Assembly: GCA_012184525.1 (NCBI GenBank)
Contig: WOFQ01000007.1
Span: forward strand, 927,448 to 991,447
Origin: Xenoacremonium recifei
Lineage: Eukaryota > Ascomycota > Sordariomycetes > Hypocreales > Nectriaceae
Reading direction: 5' to 3'
DNA length: 64,000 bases
The position numbers and the translations under genes are program-made. The stretch's first letter is position 1. Each line of letters opens with the position of its first letter. The notes beneath the pieces are model-generated. The model did not search any database. It was given only the letters and a program-made list of their open reading frames with translations, and was not told the DNA's origin. Shown piece after piece: positions 23,328 to 35,692 of the stretch.

Positions 23328-25028
23328 TCACATAACCACACAGCAGCCGCAACCACCTTTATCTTCTTCCTCCGGTGGTGGCGTTCGTTCTTCAGCTTTG
23401 GGCTCGGGCCGTGAAGTTGAGTCTTGCTGTGTGCCGTGCGGCGTCGCTGGTGTTCTCGGACTTGGTAGGGGGCTGTGCTGTGGTTTGTCGGATATCTTGG
23501 GCATCGTTGAATAAGACCCTTGCTTGAATGCTGGGCTCTTGGGCGTTTCGACCTTCAGTGGCCATTCATCTCCCTGTTTGTTTTCGTCGTGCTGTTCCTC
23601 GTCGGCCGCTCCGTTCTTCTCAGGCTCCGGTGGCTTCAGGAAGACGTTGTCGTTCAATGGACGGAACTCCTTGTCGTACACATCCCCAAACTTGCCCTCC
23701 TTCTCCCACTTCTCCTGTTGCAAACGCCTTGCCACCGTGGGCAGGAGTTGTTGGTCTGGAGGCAGTCGAGGATCGGGTCGATAGGTATTCACCATCCACG
23801 GCGGGTCTCCCTCAGGAGCCTTGTTTCCGGGAGAGAGTTCACCAGATCTCGTAGATGGCCGTGTGGCAGTGCTACCTGTCGAGTCCTTGTTCGATCCGGA
23901 TCGAGTCTTTGGGCGTCCAGTCGTGCTGGCCTTGGACGTAGCGGACGTCTTGCGAGGGCCAGCAGCATTCTTCTTTGGAGAGCCTTCGGTAGCGGACCTC
24001 TTCGCAGGGGGCTGTGTAAGACTGGCCGTTGTAGCGTCCGAGCCCTTCATGCTCGCACTCCTCGAACGGGTCTTGTGGTAGCTGAGAGAGATGCCATCTT
24101 CTTCTGGGCTCTCACTAGCCTTGCGAGGAGCAGGTTGAGTTCGGTCGAGGTAGTCCACAGGTATCGGTGCCGGGCTGATCTTGGCCACAGGGATTCGTGA
24201 GCCACCTTTGTGACTGTTCGAGGCGAAATATGCGTTCGCCTCCTCCTCCGCAATCTCCTCGGGAGTTCTGAGATCCCAGCTCTCGGTGACAGCATCATGG
24301 TTTCGAGCCTCCACTGCTGTCGAGTTCTTGCGAGACCGGTTGTGGCTCTGATCAGAGGCATCGGTTCCCCGCCGCATGGCGCTGCGACTGCGGTCCCTCC
24401 TCTGCTTACTGGGAGCTCGTGTTCTTGGGATGAAGATGCCGGCGGCTTGGAGCTCCTCACTCTCTATCCGAGCCAGCTTATCTCTGTGAATCCACTTGGA
24501 GTTTTCGTCGTCTAGGACAGGCTCGGCGGAAAGGGGCGTGCCTCGCTTATAATCTTCGCCGTGTTGATGGGGGAAAGTCGGGGAGTTCTCGTCGAGGACG
24601 GGACTTGTTTTGGCCGGGTAGCCATAGGATGTAGAATTCGTGGCATCTTGAGGCCGACCCGACCTGCCGCCGGGCAAGTTGTCATTGGAGTAGTTCCTAC
24701 GGCCAGCCGACTCGAGACCGTTGTGGGAGGAGAAGGCGGATGCGTGGCCATTCTGAGTGGCATGATGGCTCTTGTTTACACGCTCCTGTGTCGTTGCTAA
24801 GCCAATACCTAGATCCGGGTCCTAACGAAGCGCGCAAGTCAGTGGGCCGTCTTGCTGGTACTGAGCCGAGCATTGCATCTCGTAAGGAGGGGCTGGGTCG
24901 CAGAACGGGTTGTCGCGTCTCACCTCAACAGGGTTCTCGGAGTAATCCCACGAGTTGGGAAACTCATGGCTGCTCGTGGGAGGTGTTATCGTGGTTGTGG
25001 AAGTCGGGGCCGGTGCCATTGTCGCCAT
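23328..25028 (-). CDS. TeaR-like prenylated cell-end (polarity) protein
   Basis: 520 residues from exons 24924-25028 and 23328-24785 (138-nt intron; GTGAGA donor, ACACAG acceptor chosen because it keeps frame and gives NPVE joined to ERVNKSHH). Mostly low-complexity Ser/Pro/Lys-rich sequence with several basic SR/RS patches. The conserved island PPWMVNTYRPDPRLPPDQ, then LLPTVARRLQQEKWEKEGKF and GDVYDKEFRPLND, is the signature of proteins annotated as TeaA receptor TeaR (Mod5 relative). It ends GGCGCCVVM: a CVVM CAAX box with a preceding Cys, so farnesylation plus palmitoylation at the plasma membrane is expected. TeaR anchors the microtubule-delivered polarity marker TeaA at hyphal tips. Length is close to Aspergillus TeaR, from memory about 527. 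Confidence 0.82.
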
Positions 25029-27279
25029 ATCGATCGGGGTTGGACGTCGATGGCTTCAACTTCAGAGGCACCCGCAGCCCCCCTGATTCGAAACGCGGGA
25101 GGCGATGTAGACAGGATGCGAGAGGGCGAAGTGGATGGGTGACGCCGCAGTCAGGGGTGCCGAAGAGGAAAACCGTTGGTTGAGAAGAGCGAGAGGCAGG
25201 GCGAGAGAATCGAGAGGATGATGGAGAGCCAAGTGTGAAAGTCTATTTTCGGGAAGTGTCGTCGCGTCGAAGCTCGTATCGCAGGTCAAGGAGGCGTCAG
25301 AAAGAGGCAGAACGAGAGGATGAGAAGCAAAGGCAGAGAGCGACGGGGACAGAGCGCAACGGCAGCTCAGGCGGTTCCAAACGCGCAGTGATTCACCAGC
25401 GGGCGAAACGAGCCGCGACAGCGACCGAAAGCTCGACGATGAGAGCGTTGGAGGTCCAAGAGGAAGGCAATCAATTCGTCGAGGCGAAACCACAGGCACG
25501 GCTTCACTGGTGGTGGTGATTGGGATTTTCGGGAGTTTGGGGGGCAGCAATTTGAGGAGGTTGGTTGGACGAAAGCAGCTCCGTCGCACCTGGCACTGTG
25601 CAGGCCGGCAGGGCGCTAGAGGCGTCGGGGGAGGGGGGCCCCTGTCTGGCGCCGGGCTCTGGGGAACTTGGGGCCTGTAATGCAGCGGCTTCAGTGGCCG
25701 TCCACCGCTATCAGCTAGCCTAGCGCCCGGGCAGTCTGGTCCACGGGTGGTGAGGGCGCTGGCCTTCCAGGTGCAGTGCAACTTTAGTGACGGGAGGCGG
25801 CGATAATACGGGAGCCCAGCCCGTCTTAGACGCGGGCGAGACATGGGCGCGGCGGGCGTCTTGGACACAGCTGGACTTGTTGCCTCTTCTCCCCTGTCGA
25901 CGGGCATTCTCACGTTCTGATTGCGTGCCGGCGAGCGTCAAGTGACGGACAGCCCTGAACGCGACCGACCATACGGAAGGCGAAAAAGGAGACGCAAGAC
26001 AGAAACAAACGGCGCATGGTTCCATTGCAGCCGGGCCAGTCAAACAGGAGAGAACCAGGGGGGAGCGGCCAGGGGCACAATGCAGCAATCGCCCGGCCTG
26101 CAGGCTGCTGCTATCCGATCCGTCCCCTCGCCTCCACGGGCGGCCAGGGGGCGATCCAACAAGTTGGGATCGAAGAGACATGAGAAGGCAATCGGCTGGA
26201 CGCCTGAAGAGCAAGGTCATGCCGAGCTGACTCCCGCATCTCGATGTCAGGCCTCAATGACGAAAATGACAGAGAGGGATGTTGGACAGCCACTGGTATC
26301 TCGGAATCCTGGGACATGAGATGAGCAGAGCAGGGGGGCTGAGGTCTAAGTCCGCCCTGGACAGGATGCCGAGATTACGTCCCATGTCGACATGCTCACC
26401 AGTGCTCTCAGACAAACAACGATACGAAGAGCGACCGGACAATGCAGCAAAAGAAGGCAAGATTAAGAACTTGAGTGAAGTATCATGTACTCAAAATCTC
26501 GTGTTTCGAGTACAATTATCGCAATGCTCTTCTCAGAGATGCGTGATCGAACTCATCGTGCTCTGCATGCTGTACTTAGAGGAAATAAATTGGCATAGTG
26601 CGAGGTTCGCCCATCGCACTGGTACGGCAATTAGGGCCTTGTAGTCTCCCCATAAAGTGGGGCTCCACTTCGGTTTGTTTCTTAGTCCTCGTCAACGATA
26701 CCCAAGACGTCGGTTCCATCATCTCATCTTCAATCGACCCTAATTTGACAGCAACCTGAGCGGCATCTGCCCCAGGCAATAGCTCTAAAAATTATCACTA
26801 TTGCGTCCGAGGTGTTTGCTCACCGATTCCCTTTAAGCCAGGCTGTTCGGCCCCCGCCGAAGTAGCTCTGACAGGAGCTCCACAGCTTCCATTGCGGCTC
26901 TCTTCCCTTCAACGTCAACCCATGCTCGACAACACTACGTATAATCCGCAGTAAATAGGTAACCAAAGTTGGTGTTGATGCTAGTTACCCTATATCTGGA
27001 CGTACCTCGAACCAACCATGGTTTGTTCCGGTTGCCAGTGAAACGCCGTCCAGGCAGGGAGACTTGAGATGGTCTGGTTAATGAGTCACGTCAACCCTCT
27101 GCTGACCCCAGCTTAAGACAAACTCCACAAACGGGCTTGTCTGAAATCGAGACTGCCCCCATTGTCTTACACAGTCTCTTTGATTCATCTCGGTCACATT
27201 GAAACATCTCTCCCACGCGGAAACGCCCGTTCATCTCTGACTCTTCTTCCCGCATACCTACGTTATCATCAAATCCATC
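25029..27279. other. Intergenic: divergent promoter region of TeaR-like gene and metallophosphoesterase
   Basis: 2251 bp. 25029-26300 is GC-rich with purine-rich plus-strand stretches and several open frames up to 283 codons that have no recognisable domain, biased composition and no splice support; it is probably a long TeaR leader/promoter. 26450-27279 is AT-richer. No RNA gene or mobile element was seen. Confidence 0.4.
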
Positions 27280-28616
27280 ATGACACCTACAACGCAGCCC
27301 ATGAGGCGGAAAACTCGCATAGTTTGTATTTCTGACACGCACAATTGCACTGTGAACCTCCCCAAGGGCGACGTCCTTATTCATGCGGGAGATCTAACGA
27401 ATCAGGGAAGCTACAGTGAGGTTTGTTTTCCCATTAGCACCACCCTACCTTACATGGTGTCACATAAATCCCACAGATTCTACCATATAGACTCGATAGA
27501 CTTGTTTTCAATTATCTTATGTGCGTGCCTGTGCTAACATGTTGCTCTCAGTTATCCAAGGCCGTTTCATGGCTGGAAAAGGCGGACTTTGAAGCCAAGA
27601 TAGTGATAGCAGGTATGGATCAGCATACTTCGATGTTCACTCCGGGAGATCCATCATATCTAATTCGTATGAAAGGCAATCACGACATCACATTAGACTC
27701 CGAGTTCTACCAAGAACATGGCCTCTACTTCCACAATAAGAACCCGCAAGACCCATCTATGTGCCTAGGTCTTCTGGCTAACTCCCCATCAATCACATAT
27801 CTATGCCACAACTCGGCAACAATCCGTCTTCAGTCACCCTCCGGCCCTCGTACTCAGTTCAACATCTTTGGATCACCGTACTCGCCTAAATGGGGTCAGT
27901 GGGCCTTCTACTATGATAGTCCAAGAAACTTCAGCAACTCTTCAGAGCTGACGTCTCTTTGGGAGGCCATTCCCCTCGAGACCAACATCGTCATAACACA
28001 TACGCCTCCAGCAATGCATTGTGACGAAACCGATGAAGTTCGTCCCAAAGGCTGCGAGGCTCTTCGACGGGCTCTTTGGAGAGTCCGGCCCCAACTCGCT
28101 GTTTGCGGACACATCCACGATGCGAGAGGTGCGCAACGGGTCACCTGGGACTTGAATTGCAGGAATATCGCATATCATGAGAGCACCGTCACAACATGGA
28201 ATGATCCTGGGGAAGGCAACAATAAAATTAGCCTGGTTGATCTCACGGGGAAGAAGAGTCCCTCGCTGGCCAATGACGGCTGCCACCCCAACCCTGGCCT
28301 CCAGGTACCGGAGCACATCAACGCAGCGGGATGTGAAGAATCCTCAAGATCCCTAACACCTCCTACGTTCACATTCGACTCCGATGGTGTGGATGCCCAA
28401 GCTTGCCATAGCACTCATGGGCTGGGCGGAGATCCATCTTCAGCAAGATGCGATAGAGCTGCACTTGCAGGTCGCTTGGGCCGTTTGGAGACTTGCGTGG
28501 TTAATGCAGCAATCATGAAGAGCCGTCATCCTCATATTGGGGGCAAGAAGTTCAACAAGCCGATCGTCGTAGATCTCGATCTGCCTGTGTGGGAGGACCA
28601 GGGGATAGAGAGATGA
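27280..28616 (+). CDS. Calcineurin-like metallophosphoesterase, MPPED1/2-type
   Basis: Binuclear metal phosphodiesterase family, 380 residues. Exons 27280-27420, 27552-27612, 27676-28616; introns of 131 and 63 nt. Metal-binding motifs in order: CISDTHN (D-x-H), LIHAGDLTNQG (GD), AGNHDIT (GNHD, restored by removing the second intron), VITHTPPAMH and CGHIHDARG (GH-x-H). The second intron has no stop and keeps frame, so its retention would insert 21 residues between GD and NHD. The C-terminal RLGRLETCVVNAAIM and KPIVVDLDLPVWE are typical for the fungal family. Substrate is probably a cyclic nucleotide or similar phosphodiester (family knowledge); cellular role unknown. Confidence 0.9.
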
Positions 28617-31600
28617 TTCTAACGCTCTATCCAGGAGATTGGTGTAGGGTAGGGCATCCGTGGTCCTTGCGTAGAGAGCTGAACGAGAATGACCACTCTG
28701 ACTTCCCTCGTTGTACCCAACTGATGATCATCATGATACCTAATTCCATTGTGTTGGTTGTATGCCTTCATTCTCTATCTGGTTGTTTCGATTTTGCGGG
28801 CACGGTGACATCTTGCGATTTTGCACGTGGGAGACTCGGTTGAGTTCTCATGACAGGCAAACATCATCTGGATGTGCTGCGATGCAACCCCACGACTAGC
28901 TGAGTGTCAATTATAACCAGAAAAGCACAAGATCAATAAGGCCAAGGCTTACGCGGCGGGATTAATGGTGTATACGAGAACTCGATCTCGATCCTGAGGG
29001 GATCGCAAACTTCATGGAACTCGGCACGCGCACTTGAACCCACTGTAGATTCACTCATGTTTGAAGATATCAGAAATCGATAGCTGTGAGATCACCTGGC
29101 ACAAACCTCTGCGAACTGCAGATCATACAGGGTCTCTTGAACCTCGACCGATATCTCGGCCACGCGGCCCATTCACTGACCAGGCGCGACCTCTGAACGC
29201 GACCTCCATGGCCTGCGCAGAGGCCGTAGCTGGGGGAGGGAACTCATGAGCCCCTCAAAGTGAAACGATAATCACAACAATAATTGCTCCGTCGCCGCAG
29301 CTACCCGGCTCTATGCAAACAACGATAACGACCCAGCCCGCCAAAGCACTGACACTGGCAATGGCCTCGATCTGCGGGGTTTCAGACAATCCTCCGAAGC
29401 AACACTACGGGTGGGGAGAGGAGCTGACCATGTGCTCGCTCACCGCCATGGAGGATCCCATCAGAAGGCATTCTAAGCTCGCAAGAGGAGTCGTGCCGTA
29501 CGTAGCTCGCGGATCAGAGACCCGTTCGAGGCGGATTCTGACGAGAAGGCAGTTTCAGCTGCTTACTGTGGTCCAGGGTATCTCTCGGTATTACTGCTGC
29601 TCGAGGTGTCATGTCGCCAAAGTTCCTGGTCTTCTTTCAGGACTGAGAGCGAAAAATCAAGTTCTCGCAATTGAACAATGCAATTGAATGTATCACCCTC
29701 CATATAGCGTCAAACCTTGCTAGATGTGAATTGCAAGAGGCTTGGGACAAAGCATCTCAGACCCCGCGTTTGACGCGACGCCCCGATGTAGCCAAAGGCA
29801 CGAGGCACAAGACGCAAGGGACCACGGCTAGCTGAAGGAGACTCCCTCCTATCCATCCATGATCCATTCATCCCACGGGGGCGAGATCTTGGAAGAGGCC
29901 GGCTGACGGGGGCCAGGATGGAGTCGACTATCAGCGTTGCTACGGCGGGTGCAGTAGGTTGTAGGCGCGTCGTCGGCGATTACGATGAGGCATTTCACGA
30001 TGGACGGACGGTCTGTCTGGTCACGGCCCTGCTAACTCAAAAGGCCAGAGGAGGACCCAACAGCAGCGGGTTGGCCGCTACCCTTGCCATTGGGTTACCT
30101 GAAGGTCGTCAACGGGACCGTCACAAGTGCAACTTTGCTCGTGATAAGTGACGATGCATGTCCGGGGATGGCTGGGCATCAAAGACAGACGCTCGACGCT
30201 CGTTGGATGAGAACGAGACAGAGGTTGCAAGTTTAAGCGCCCATCTCAAGAATGCCACGGCATAGCAGGCTCAGCCCAAGCTCAGCACACCCAGCTCGAG
30301 AGCTCCGCGGGACAAGAGGAATGATCGGCAGAGCACCAAGTCGGGTGAGAGCCCACGTGGGTGGTCATCCGCGGGTCCCCCTCCTCCATGAAGCGCGAAT
30401 GAGTGAGTGAAGTTGACGGCAGGCCTTCGCAGAGCCTGCTCGATTCGCAACCGTATGATAGTGGGCTGTCGTCGTCTTGCTGGTACGAATATCGTTACCC
30501 TAACGGCAAAATGGCGGGGGAGACGAAGCACGATGATCGATGGCTTCCCGTGTGACGCTTGGGATCTCCATACATCAGATGTCATGGCTTCTGCACCCTC
30601 CCGTCTCTGCTCCATGAAGAAGAAGCAGCATGTTGCTGCAGCACTGAGAATGCCTCTGCTGAAACCCCTGTCGCTTGCTTCCCCCTCCTCCGCTGCTGAC
30701 AGGGATCGCCGCCGCCTGTGATGAGCTGGGATACCCTCGTCTTCCCCTCCACGCCCACGGCAGATCGATAGCCTCGACAACCTCGCTCTGCGGCCTCCTC
30801 TTAACTGGAGTCAGTTAGAAGCTGTCCGGCGCTTCGATCTCGTTGCTATTCCTATCTACCCAGAGTCGTCAATGCTCTCTATTCCCCCACTTGGCTCGTC
30901 GAGGGTGGATGCTGGAGAACCGCAGCAACTCCAGTCCTGGCTGGCCTGGCATATCTCTGACTGACCGCTACATAGAACTGCAGCAGCTAGCCCAACCGAG
31001 ACATGCCAACGTCTCGACGACCTTCTGCGGGCTTCTCAGCTCTCCGCAGTCTCCTCTCCCATGAGCCATTCACAGCATCAGCTGAGCAGGGTGGCTCGGC
31101 CCTTGTGCGCGGTCTCACTGGGCTGGGTGGCCACTGAGACCTGCGATGTCTGCTGCACTATGATGCCCGTCTCATTTGACGGCCGCCAGACGGGCTGCCT
31201 TGGCTTGCTTGTTCTTGCTATCGCGGACAGGCAGATGCATCGACGTCTTGCAACCCGACCCAACCCTCTGCAACGTCGTCCAGCCCAATGTGGTGGCACC
31301 CACACCATCTCGCCCATCTCGTCCACAGATGCGAGCCGGAGAGGCAGACGTGCATGGCCCGGCAAGCGCTGTGAGGTTGTGTGTGTGAGTGCATGTGTGT
31401 GTCCGTGTGTAGGTGTGATACTGCGCCGGTTCTGCAGCTTCTGCCCATCACCATCCCTTCATTCGTCCACCAGACACCAGTAGCAAATGGTCTCATGCAG
31501 CCCATGGCGGATTTGGCATCGCCAGGTTGGCTGCAGGTCCGTCCGTCCTGGAGTGCCTTAGCACCTTGCCCAAAGACGTGCGGCCAAGTTGCTCTGCCGC

Positions 31601-34600
31601 TGTTGCTTCTCGGCGAATGTGACCATCACTCTGCGAATCCATATCAACCAGCTGCCACGGGTGGTCTCGCCGCCATGGCCCACCGCGATGGGGGCGGGCC
31701 AGTTCAGGGGTCGAGGCCGGACAGCTCTGCTCTGCCACGGTGGAGGAGAGAAGAGGAGAAGTTGGATGCTATCAACTATCAACGGGGTACGGAATACGGC
31801 ACTGTCCCGTATTGGCCTCTCTCCGGGCTTCTCAGCACCCCGTTCTGGAGGCATCCCGTCGTGTAAGGTGCAGCATCGCGGCCTCGGGGCCTCGGAGTAC
31901 AGAGAGGCCAATATATTCGGGGGAACGAAGGGGCTGGGCCGAGCCCGGAGATGCAGGGGGAGGGAATGGCCTCGAGCGGTACAACCCCAGCGGCCGCAAC
32001 GGAATCCGACTTTGGCCCTCTGACCGGAGCTTCCATCAGAGGCACAGACCGCGATGCTTGATTGGAGGTACCGTATCAACATGCGTATGCCGTCCTGGCC
32101 TCGTCTACACCGGACGTCGGACGCGCTTACATGACATTTCCCGGCTTATTGGGCCATCCCTGGTGGTTCCCCCGTCACCTCAGGCAGGAATTTGATGGCC
32201 CGGATTCCAAGTTGGGAGAGTTGGTTGGGAATGAGATTTCATGTAGCCTCGTGCTGGCATCTCATGGATTCTCTCCACATGCTCTACCCCATGTTGCTTC
32301 TTCTACAGCATCAAGCTGGGCAAGTCGTCAAGGCATCCAGCACCGGGAATGCAAACGCCACCCAGGCATGTAGCAGATACGTAAGTGAGGTAGCGATTCA
32401 CAGACGACTGAGTGATGGACAAGGTCAATCAATCCAAGGGGCAACAATCGTGGCGGTTTTCCATGCCAGATGGCCTCGCATTCTTGCCCCGGCCGGATCC
32501 ATGCTGACCTCGTCACCCAGCCCAATCCGCATCTTGCACGCGACACCCGGACTTCACATTGCCATTGCGTCCAGCCAGGGCTTAGTCAACCAACCAGAAC
32601 GAGAGTCGGCGATGCTCTGCACTTTTTCATCATCGCATCATGAATTTCTGTTGCCGGCGGGGAGCGAGGCGTTCCGTCTTGCATGGACCTTGATGTGTCA
32701 ACCGGAAAGGTACACCTCTTCAGCCTCGATCTGCTTACGAGCGTCACCATGCCTGAGCAGTTCCCACCCAACCTCGCCTATCCGTTCTGTCTCATCCCAG
32801 CTCCTACATCACAATCATGAATTTCCTCAGGGCCGAGCTGAACCACGTTGAGCCGGAGCCCGTCAGATACTGTACCATCAACACATAAGCAAACTCCAGG
32901 TCGTGAAGATCCAGCACCAACTTTGGTAGACCGTTGGATTAGTTAGCACCTCACTTCGGCTCACCGCCTCCACTGACATGTCGTCCCGCTCCCGCTCCCT
33001 CCCGCTGGGCTTGACCTCAACCAACGGATCGCCGTTGGTGCCGTCCAAAGTCTCCCGTCAAGCTCCAAAGCTTAAAGCGCCCACCCGTCGTCCATCGTTG
33101 CCGTCCAGATCACGCGTCGACGATCCAGCTGGGCATCACCTCAGATTCGGATTGACTTGGGGGAGATCGCCCGTCTTCCGCCGCTGCTTCTTCTCCTTCT
33201 CCCGCCTGGCTGTTGTCCCACCGGCATCGTTCGGTTGCTCTCCGTTTGGGTCGCCATCTGGGGGCCTCGACTGATCTGATTGACATATCGCGCAACCACT
33301 TGGAGACGCTTCAGTGGTCGTGACCTCTGTCCCGCTGCGTTGCCGGATTCGACCTGCGTGTGTCCAAGTCCCGTCCATTCGCTCTGTGAGCGAGTCGCGT
33401 CATCCACTCACACTCACTCTCGCTCCGACCTTCGCTGTTTGGCTGCTGACGGGGGGGGAGGAATTTACTGACTCTGGCTCGTGCAAGTACCGAGCCTGCG
33501 AGTCAAGATACTTCCAGGCCAGGAGAAATCTTCACAAGTTCGCCACCACATCACCAGCCAGCCACCCGTTGGCGCTTGTGGCCACACCCTTTCACGCTGG
33601 AACCTGCCTATCTCCTTCCCCGTCTGACCAAAAGTGGAAAAGAAGCAGAACCTCCCGGATTGCTGGGAAGGACGGGAGGAATTGGAACCTGGGGGAAGGA
33701 GACACCGGAGGGCAACTTCTCCTGTCCATCACCGAAATGCCCCTGGAGCATCAATTGGGGATTTCAAATCGCTCGCTCGCGCTCTCGCGCTCTTTTTTCC
33801 GCTCGTCTTCCACGCTTATGATTTGGTGCCCTCCTTTAACTGTGCAAGTTTCGCCGACTCCGTGCCTCCTGCACTTCCGGCTCGCCCTGTAAACGGTCAG
33901 AGCAGCCCTGCTTGCTCTGCGGTGTCGCCTTTTTCGCTCCTCAGGCACAAGTGCTTTGTACGCGAAAACCTGGAACGAGCCCGTCCTGCCGAGAAGCCCG
34001 CCCTGGACGGTACAGATTCCCGGCCCCCGTGTATCTTATGCTCGATCCCCGAGTACTCTGTCTTGAGCAATACTCGAGCTGCGCGCAAGCCGCCACTGCA
34101 AGTCGCGTATCGCGGACGTACCCCATACCTAACCCTGGTCCTCGACCTACTGTCCTCAGATCAAACACCACGCCACCACCAGTGCGCGTCGCCCACGTTC
34201 TGTCTCTTCAGCGGTCGCTCCCACTGGACCACGAGCACTGCGTCCACCAAGGAGTCCACTACGCCTTGCCCGTTTACAGCGCTGCGCATCGAATCTGTCC
34301 ATCAGCTTCCATTCCATCACTGGAGCGTTTCATCAGCACGTTACCATTCGCTGAGGAATCCCATTAGCAATCGCCCGACCGTCCTGCTCGTCTCCATAAC
34401 CCACTGTCTGGGCTTCAGTCTGTTGCGACTACGGGTGCGGATTACGGCGCTACTGTGAGGATTCTCTCAAGTGACCTCGCCTCTTGCGGTAGTTTCAGCG
34501 TCTGGCCGGCGTACCTCGCGGTTCTAAGCCATCTCTGTACGTCAGTCACCTCAGCTTGTGCCCTTAGTCAGGTCATCCATTCGATTCGTTTCGCCGTCGC

Positions 34601-35692
34601 CCGCTCCGGGACAACGCCAGAGAAAGCGCCTGCCCGAACCATTAAAAGGGAACACGCCGGAGGCGAAAAGCCTCGTGGGCTCGACTGATTCAAGACGTGA
34701 GAATCTTATCGCCTGTTGTTTGCCGCCTCACGGTACCTGGCTGCCTTGTGCCATCACCATCACCATCACAACCTCACCAACCACCCAGAGCCAGAAGCCG
34801 CTGGGATTCACCTCGTCACCTCCCGCCAGCCAAGCAGCCGACGAACCCCTACACACTCAACTGCTCGGAGCCACGCTACACTAGGACCAGCTGGACTCGG
34901 ACACCCCCCACCATTAGAGCGACAACGAGAGACCCAGTTCGCCCCGGCCAAGGAAGGCCAAAGAGGACTTGAGACCCCATTCCCGAGCGACCCAGACGCC
35001 AGCGACCCATCCATCCATCGGTCCCTGCCCTGCCACCCACTCGCCTAGAGCCCGCTGGTGTCGGATCGTCGACCTCCTAGTCGCTTGCGAGCTCCTGGCC
35101 GGCCCCCTCCTGGCCCCCTCCATCTGCACGAATCACCACCCGGGCCGCTCTGGAGAGTCCCCAGTCTCGCCCGTGACCTCATCCGCGGTGCCTCTTCAAG
35201 TCGAGAGTCCCTCGCTCAGGCTGTTCACTCCTGCATTGGTGTCCGCCGTGAACAATCCATCACCGGAACGCCTCACCCAACCTGTTTCCGTGTTCACGAC
35301 GCGGGTGTGCCACTCAAAAACACGCCGACCTTGTATCGATTCTTCGGTCGTTTACTCTCTTGTATCTAGTACCTGACTGGCAAGTTTCTGCCTGGTTCTC
35401 TCTCTTCCCTGCAGCCCGCCCCCCCAAGAGCCTGGACCACCACGGCTTTCCCGCTGCCGCGGCGACATTCACCACTGCTCCTACACCCACAGGAGCCCGA
35501 CTGCTAAACAGCCACCCGAACCAGCCGCCTGAGGCGAACCGTCAGCCTCACAAAATTCAGAGCCTCGCCTGTCCGCTCACGACTATCCTTTCGATGCAAA
35601 CATAGGTTCTCAGCCTTTCCAACCCCCCAAATTTACCTCCGGCACCTCTCGATTTCGAGTTGCCGACCCCGACATCACCCCCAGGAACCATC
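28617..35692. other. 7.1-kb interval with no supportable gene; long leader region of J-protein gene
   Basis: The largest gene-free stretch here, not AT-rich. Open frames of 60-274 codons occur in all frames but overlap each other, lack domains, have Ser/Pro/Arg/Leu-biased composition and show no exon chain restoring a known family. A degenerate GT repeat lies at 31375-31417 and a CATCAC hexamer run at 34752-34769. From about 32940 onward the plus strand is strongly C/T-rich, as in very long 5' leaders of filamentous fungal genes. It may hold a non-coding transcript or a long spliced 5' UTR. Confidence 0.45.
31375..31417. repeat. Degenerate (GT)n microsatellite
   Basis: About 43 bp of interrupted GT/TG dinucleotides inside the 7-kb gene-free interval. 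The run is imperfect, with GAGTGCA and CC interruptions. Confidence 0.7.

Noticed and set aside
25075..25095. Minus-strand GTTTCGAATC resembling a tRNA B box
   Set aside because: No A box or cloverleaf could be folded around it.
25062..25913. 283-codon minus-strand frame upstream of the TeaR-like gene
   Set aside because: Composition is Pro/Ser/Arg/Leu low complexity, it overlaps other long frames, and there is no family match or splice context. Probably GC-rich leader.
32192..32851. 219-codon frame in the gene-free interval
   Set aside because: No recognisable family, no supporting exon neighbours; consistent with chance open frame.
33634..34458. 274-codon frame in the gene-free interval
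   Set aside because: Biased Ser/Pro/Arg composition, competing frames over the same DNA and no domain or conserved motif.
34752..34769. CATCAC repeat reading as six histidines, like a vector His-tag
   Set aside because: No vector sequence around it; it is a short natural hexanucleotide repeat in non-coding leader DNA.
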